From assembly GCF_014839805.1 (NCBI RefSeq), contig NC_051126.1:2302609-2366608 (forward strand): a stretch of DNA of 64,000 bases, in the 5' to 3' direction. Source of the stretch: Manduca sexta. Lineage: Eukaryota; Arthropoda; Insecta; Lepidoptera; Sphingidae. Below are positions 61,301 through 64,000 of the stretch, piece by piece. The notes under the pieces were generated by a model. It was not told the origin of the DNA. It searched no databases and was given only the letters and a program-made list of their open reading frames with translations. Each line of letters opens with the position of its first letter. The first letter of the stretch is position 1. The position numbers and the translations under genes are program-made.

Positions 61301-63759
61301 GGAGGCGGTGGAGGCGGCGGCAGTCGCGCGCTGTCGCTGTGGGCGAGCGCACGCGCGGCGGGCGGCGCGGGGCTGGCGCGGCGCCTGCGCGCTGCCTACC
61401 GCGCCGCCCGCGCCGCGCACAAGGTGCTCGCCGCGCACCACCTGCACATACTGGTGAGTAGCCACACGCACTAGCAGCTCTAGCCGGGCTGGAGGCGGCG
61501 GCAGTCGCGCGCTGTCGCTGTGGGCGAGCGCACGCGCGGCGGGCGGCGCGGGGCTGGCGCGGCGCCTGCGCGCTGCCTACCGCGCCGCCCGCGCCGCGCA
61601 CAAGGTGCTCGCCGCGCACCACCTGCACATACTGGTGAGTAGCCACACGCACTAGCAGCTCTAGCCGGGCTGGAGGCGGCGGCACGACTGGGAAACACGA
61701 CCAAGTTATCTAACGACTTGGCAGCATACTCGAAGGAGTATGCTGCCAAGTCGTTAGATAGTGATAAGTGCAGCAGCAAGCTAAGGTGAAGACCTTAGCT
61801 TGCTGCTGTTGCTTACGGAACTAATAAAAAAATATATTGATACCTATTAGTACAATTAAATCTTACAACGTGTGCGCTTGCGTACGATACGCGATCTGCA
61901 AGGCATGCAAGTACAAATCTGTTATACGCAACATACACTATCTAAACTATAACAAATATCATAAAGCTGACACCTGGTACTACAAGAGGTATAAATAGTG
62001 ATACACCATAGTAAGTTCCAAGTCCCAGAATAAAAACAATTATTAGGAGAGCGTGGAATGATCTGAGGAGCGTAATTTAAGTCAAGGTCCAAAATATATT
62101 TTTACAATGTCATTATTTATATTTTCCAGAGCGGACGACCTGGCGGAGACGAACCACCAAACGCAGATATAGTTGTAAGTGAAATAATTATTTTTTTATA
62201 ATCATGATTTCGAAGACAACGATGATAATAATGATAATGCCAGTAATAATAATCATGATGGTAATAAATATCAAGACAATCATAATTATAATGACAGTGG
62301 TAAGAATGAAGATGATGATAATAAGGCTAACAACAACGGTCATATTATATCGTCATCACATTATGACGATAATATCATCAATAATGACGTTGACGATGTG
62401 TTCCCAGGAAGCGATAAGCGAGGCGTCAGCGTGCGTGACGTTCCAGTTCGCGCCGCCGGGCGCCGAGAAGCCGCCGCCCTACTACGACAAACTCAACTCC
62501 TGGCTCGGACAGGTGCTGCAGAGGGAGGCTGATATGGTGAGAAGGTTTCTTATACTTATTCATTTACCCATATAAAGTTGGATAAGATTTTTTTGTCAAA
62601 ATATGACCGACGGCTTAGTGTCGAATATTTTATGGAATCTAGTCATCAGCCGGGAATTGTCCACTGCTGGACATAGGCCTCCCCCATTGAGCGCCATAGG
62701 GACCGGTTGTGGGCCTCTAGTACAGTGAGAAAATTTAAAATGTGCTTTTAGAGCATGTGGATCACCTGGCAGTAAGTGATCATCATTCCCCAGGAATTTA
62801 CTTCCAAAATAATTGAAAATGGTGACTTGAGAGTTTATTAAATTTTACACATTGGATGCTACTCAACTTCGATTTCTATGCTTATAGTTCTCACACACCT
62901 CTGCAAAATAAAGGAAGTAACTACACTGACTATACAAATTCCACTCTTAAATCGTATTTGTTCTCAGATCACAATAGAAGTGTGTGAGACAGAGTCCCAC
63001 GGGGTGGTGCTGCGGTACTGTCCCCTGGAGGGCTCTCTCCTCGACGAGGAACGTGTTGATGCATGGTCCAGCATCCTAGAGGCGCAGCTACATGTCCTGC
63101 ACGCGACGGTGGCGCTCAGGGATCCTTTCCAGAAGAGGGTCGAGGAACACCCGTGCCTGAGGCTCGTACACGTTCCGGGATGGGCTGGTGAGTTAAGTTA
63201 AGCAAAATAGAGTTTTAATTGGAATAATTAGAGTTGATTTTGAGAGCGCCATGCAATCATTTATTAGTCACTGTTGGGTCGCATTGCTATGATATATGAG
63301 CAGGCGTTGTATGCGCCGTTAGGCAAATGTAATATACGTCATTTTTTAGTTACATCAAAATAACGCTACAAAATATCATTGTTTCTAAGGGGATGTGACT
63401 TCGCTTACCAATGAATTAATAAATACATACATTTTTTGTTCACCCAAAGTTCCTAAGCACTAAAAAACTTCGCCATGTTATGGAAAATGATTAAACAATT
63501 TTTTTGTACTGACAATGCTAAGTCTACAACGAATACCCAATAGTAGCATTCCCAATACAGTTTTCCTTAATTTACCCGGTTAGGCCATAATAAATAACAC
63601 CTGGCCAGGTTTGGGAGGAGTGCGGTACGTCCCGCTGGGGTGGGAGCAGGCCGGCCCCGACGAACTCAACTCGCTCAACAGGCAACTGGTGGAGACGCTG
63701 CGGGTCACCGACGGAGCCTTCTCGTGCGGCGACGGTGATGACGGACTCGCTTGCGTCAG
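49382..63759 (+). CDS. PDXDC1: PDXDC1-like PLP-dependent decarboxylase domain protein, 3' end off window
   Basis: Group II PLP decarboxylase-like protein of unknown reaction. Twelve exons visible: 49382-49453, 49531-49904, 55408-55514, 56663-56794, 58927-59141, 59279-59350, 59764-59823, 61259-61453, 62130-62174, 62408-62536, 62968-63187, 63609-63759; 590 complete codons, phases consistent, donor open at 63759. Family-typical stretches: HSITALFGRLERSHASRL (exon 2), CVASPLGVVQHLCRQLSLPL (exon 4), NRTPLLVLGEVGAPPLGWG (exon 5), TLTPGPWFGVPALPTV (exon 6). At residues 306-315 (DSATLTPGPW), where active decarboxylases have the PLP-binding lysine, no lysine is seen. Exon 8 is about 80% GC, encodes seven glycines (359-365), and most of it is duplicated downstream. 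Intron 2 (5.5 kb) is packed with transposons. For exon 4 an acceptor at 56668 is also in frame, two codons shorter. Confidence 0.94.
51748..51884. repeat. hAT-like MITE, right end abutting Helitron D
   Basis: CAGTGGCGAAAGGTGACATT at the left and GGACTTCGCCATTA at the right match the 1263-1439 family. The right end is directly followed by the TC end of Helitron D, so the Helitron appears to have inserted at or near its terminus. Confidence 0.6.
52040..52881 (-). mobile_element. Helitron C (PDXDC1 intron 2)
   Basis: On the minus strand it begins TCTATCTATATACTTATAAT and ends GCTGCGAGCGGAAGCTAG followed by T. Internal sequence (GTCATACATGATTTCTGTG, GCTCTGCTCCTATTAATTGT on the plus strand) is distantly related to Helitrons A and B. 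No coding region. Confidence 0.72.
52882..54151 (-). mobile_element. Helitron B, uninterrupted 1.27-kb copy
   Basis: On the minus strand it starts TCTATACTATTATATAAAGC after an A and ends GCGGGCGGAGCCGCGGGC then AAAAGCTAG. It has the (CAAA)n tract, about seven 123-bp units and the same 3' half as Helitron A. Its final CTAG is immediately followed by the TC of Helitron C with no bases between. Non-autonomous. Confidence 0.85.
53215..54075 (-). repeat. Minisatellite, about seven 123-bp units
   Basis: CGCTCCTATTG recurs at 53221, 53344, 53468, 53591, 53714, 53837 and 53960 (period 123-124). Units 3 and 5 share GAATATAGCG and TAGCTCTCC; units 4 and 6 share GGGTATAGCG and GAATAAAGGG. So part of the array is a repeat of 246-bp dimers. 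Confidence 0.95.
54480..54886. mobile_element. MITE with 38-bp-class inverted termini
   Basis: The left end CAGGGTCATATTGACATTAC and right end (reverse complement) CAGGGTCATTTTGACATTGC continue to match inward as far as AAATGAAACC. TATA flanks both sides, compatible with a short target duplication. Non-coding; superfamily uncertain. Confidence 0.75.
54909..54944. repeat. Perfect 16-bp hairpin
   Basis: GACAAATCCAAAACCT, loop ACAT, then the exact complement. It lies 22 bp right of the preceding MITE and is preceded by ACAGGTTCATTTTGACA, which resembles that MITE's terminus, so it may derive from a second, collapsed copy. Confidence 0.8.
55581..56600. mobile_element. Terminal-inverted-repeat element between PDXDC1 exons 3 and 4
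   Basis: Left AATAAAATTATTTTTCCGGA then TTTTATCGCGG; right end is the inverse (CCGCGATAAAATCCGAAAAA then TAGTTTACTTT). Related ends at 2097-2160 and 10434-10500 show a dispersed family. No transposase. It carries a nested SINE. Its right end is about 60 bp from exon 4. Class not determined. Confidence 0.6.
55652..55897 (-). repeat. tRNA-derived SINE with 11-bp target duplication
   Basis: On the minus strand: GGTGGCGTAGTTGTATTGCA, B box GGGTTCGAATCC, GGGCAAAGTGATATTTGGG, TGTGCCCGATATGGCGATAG, ending in a (TATG)n-like tail. Direct repeats TATTGTAAAAT flank it at 55641-55651 and 55898-55908. It is the best-defined copy of this SINE in the window. Confidence 0.88.
56820..57025. repeat. RTE-like LINE tail with (ATC)n run
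   Basis: An ATC/ACC trinucleotide run (about 56844-56915) adjoins CCACTGCTGAACATAGGCCT, then GATTTCCAGACGGACCTGTC and GGACTGCATCCAACCTG. This is the conserved 3' end of insect RTE-type elements; a shorter piece is at 62640-62710. Confidence 0.6.
57915..58170 (+). repeat. SINE-like repeat in PDXDC1 intron 4
   Basis: TACTGGTGGTAGGATATATT, GACAGCGACCACCGTACACA, CACATTCCGGCATCAGCCTG and TTACCATCGGGTTCATTAGG follow the order of the 8890-9150 copy. Confidence 0.65.
59855..60100 (+). repeat. tRNA-derived SINE in PDXDC1 intron 7
   Basis: A-box-like TTAGTGGCGTAGTTATTATA, B box GGGTTCGATCCCCGG, TTGTGCGCGATAAAGAGATA, CACGTTATGGGACGGAATAC and GGCGGAAAGTGGGTGCACAA; same family and order as 55652-55897. 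Confidence 0.75.
60400..60682. mobile_element. Palindromic MITE with TTAA target site, copy 2
   Basis: TTAA at 60400-60403 and 60679-60682 flanks inverted ends GGTGGTAGCTCAAGG. The left arm matches copy 1 along its length; the right arm lacks about 85 bp after AAAGGC. Non-coding. Confidence 0.82.
61310..61684 (+). repeat. 181-bp tandem duplication of PDXDC1 exon 8
   Basis: 61310-61490 and 61491-61671 look identical base for base, followed by 13 bases of a third unit. Each contains the last 144 nt of exon 8, its donor CTG/GTGAGT and 37 nt of intron. The second unit has no pyrimidine-rich acceptor, and read-through of the short spacer meets TAG, so it is probably not used as an exon. Confidence 0.92.
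61707..61808. repeat. Two adjacent perfect hairpins, both with GAAG loops
   Basis: Hairpin 1: arms 61707-61731 and 61736-61760 (25 bp, perfect), loop GAAG. Hairpin 2: arms 61771-61787 and 61792-61808 (17 bp, perfect), loop GAAG. They lie in intron 8 just after the exon duplication. No T-run or known RNA family identifies them as an ncRNA or terminator. Confidence 0.93.
62195..62395 (+). repeat. Degenerate GAT/AAT trinucleotide tract in intron 9
   Basis: Mixed GATGATAAT-type repeats fill nearly all of intron 9 between its donor (62175) and acceptor (62407). The open frame across it is a by-product of low complexity. Confidence 0.85.
62640..62710 (+). repeat. RTE-like LINE fragment in intron 10
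   Basis: TGTCCACTGCTGGACATAGG followed by CCTCCCCCATTGAGCGCC matches the conserved RTE 3' block also present at 56925-56960. Confidence 0.55.
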
Positions 63760-64000
63760 GTACCATAAATATAGGGATGACGGGCATAAGAAGGAATCCT
63801 ACTCAAAATCTTTACTTTTCACCAATTCATTTTAATTACAAGGTTGCACGCACGCTTGAGCGTCTGCCGCCATTGCTCGCGAGAGAGAGAGATAGCACTA
63901 TCATCTTTCTCATGCACCGAAAATCAGATATGCGTACAAAAACATTTTACTCTAATTCTCCTAAGATACGATCAAATATTATTCCCCACACAAATATATT

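Noticed and set aside
61277..61779. Long minus-strand open frames (Ala/Arg/Gly-rich)
   Set aside because: Antisense of the 80%-GC exon 8 and its duplicate; few stops are expected by composition.
62204..62575. 123-codon frame running into PDXDC1 exon 10
   Set aside because: The first part is a GAT/AAT tract; only 62408-62536 is exon, bounded by good splice sites.

Overview
The window comes from a lepidopteran (moth or butterfly) nuclear genome. It is AT-rich with short GC-richer exons, introns obey GT-AG, and it is full of lepidopteran-type repeats: Helitrons starting TC and ending CTAG, hAT- and TTAA-type MITEs, tRNA-derived SINEs, RTE-like tails with (ATT)n or (ATC)n, and a mariner/maT transposon. 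Species cannot be assigned from sequence alone.

Layout. 1-23.9 kb is gene-poor and repeat-rich. It holds an intact maT-type (DD37D) mariner (2196-3506), a 1.2 kb fold-back element (3648-4844), a 662-bp hAT-like element (13862-14523), several SINE-like repeats, a candidate 24-nt micro-exon (12174-12197), and a poorly supported coding fragment (17.84-19.90 kb). 23976-37406 (+) is a complete ten-exon cytochrome P450 of 510 residues. Its last intron contains a Helitron split by a second insertion, and that insertion carries an unrelated two-exon coding fragment (35856-36189). 43330-45449 (+) is a complete five-exon deoxynucleoside kinase. 46361-49057 (-) is complete NDUFS8, the 23-kDa Fe-S subunit of complex I. 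49382 to beyond the right edge (+) is PDXDC1, a PLP-dependent decarboxylase-like protein, with twelve exons visible.

Relations. The kinase and NDUFS8 are convergent. NDUFS8 and PDXDC1 are divergent, with only 324 bp between start codons, which suggests a shared bidirectional promoter. The four genes do not form a pathway; this is ordinary animal gene order. All exon junctions given for the four genes keep the reading frame, which is the main evidence for the models.

The most unusual features are the coding fragment nested in transposons inside a P450 intron; a tandem pair of Helitrons inserted in a third one (51885-54210), one of them holding a 123-bp minisatellite; a perfect 181-bp tandem duplication of most of PDXDC1 exon 8, followed by two perfect hairpins that share the same GAAG loop; and a pair of palindromic TTAA elements whose two ends have changed in concert.
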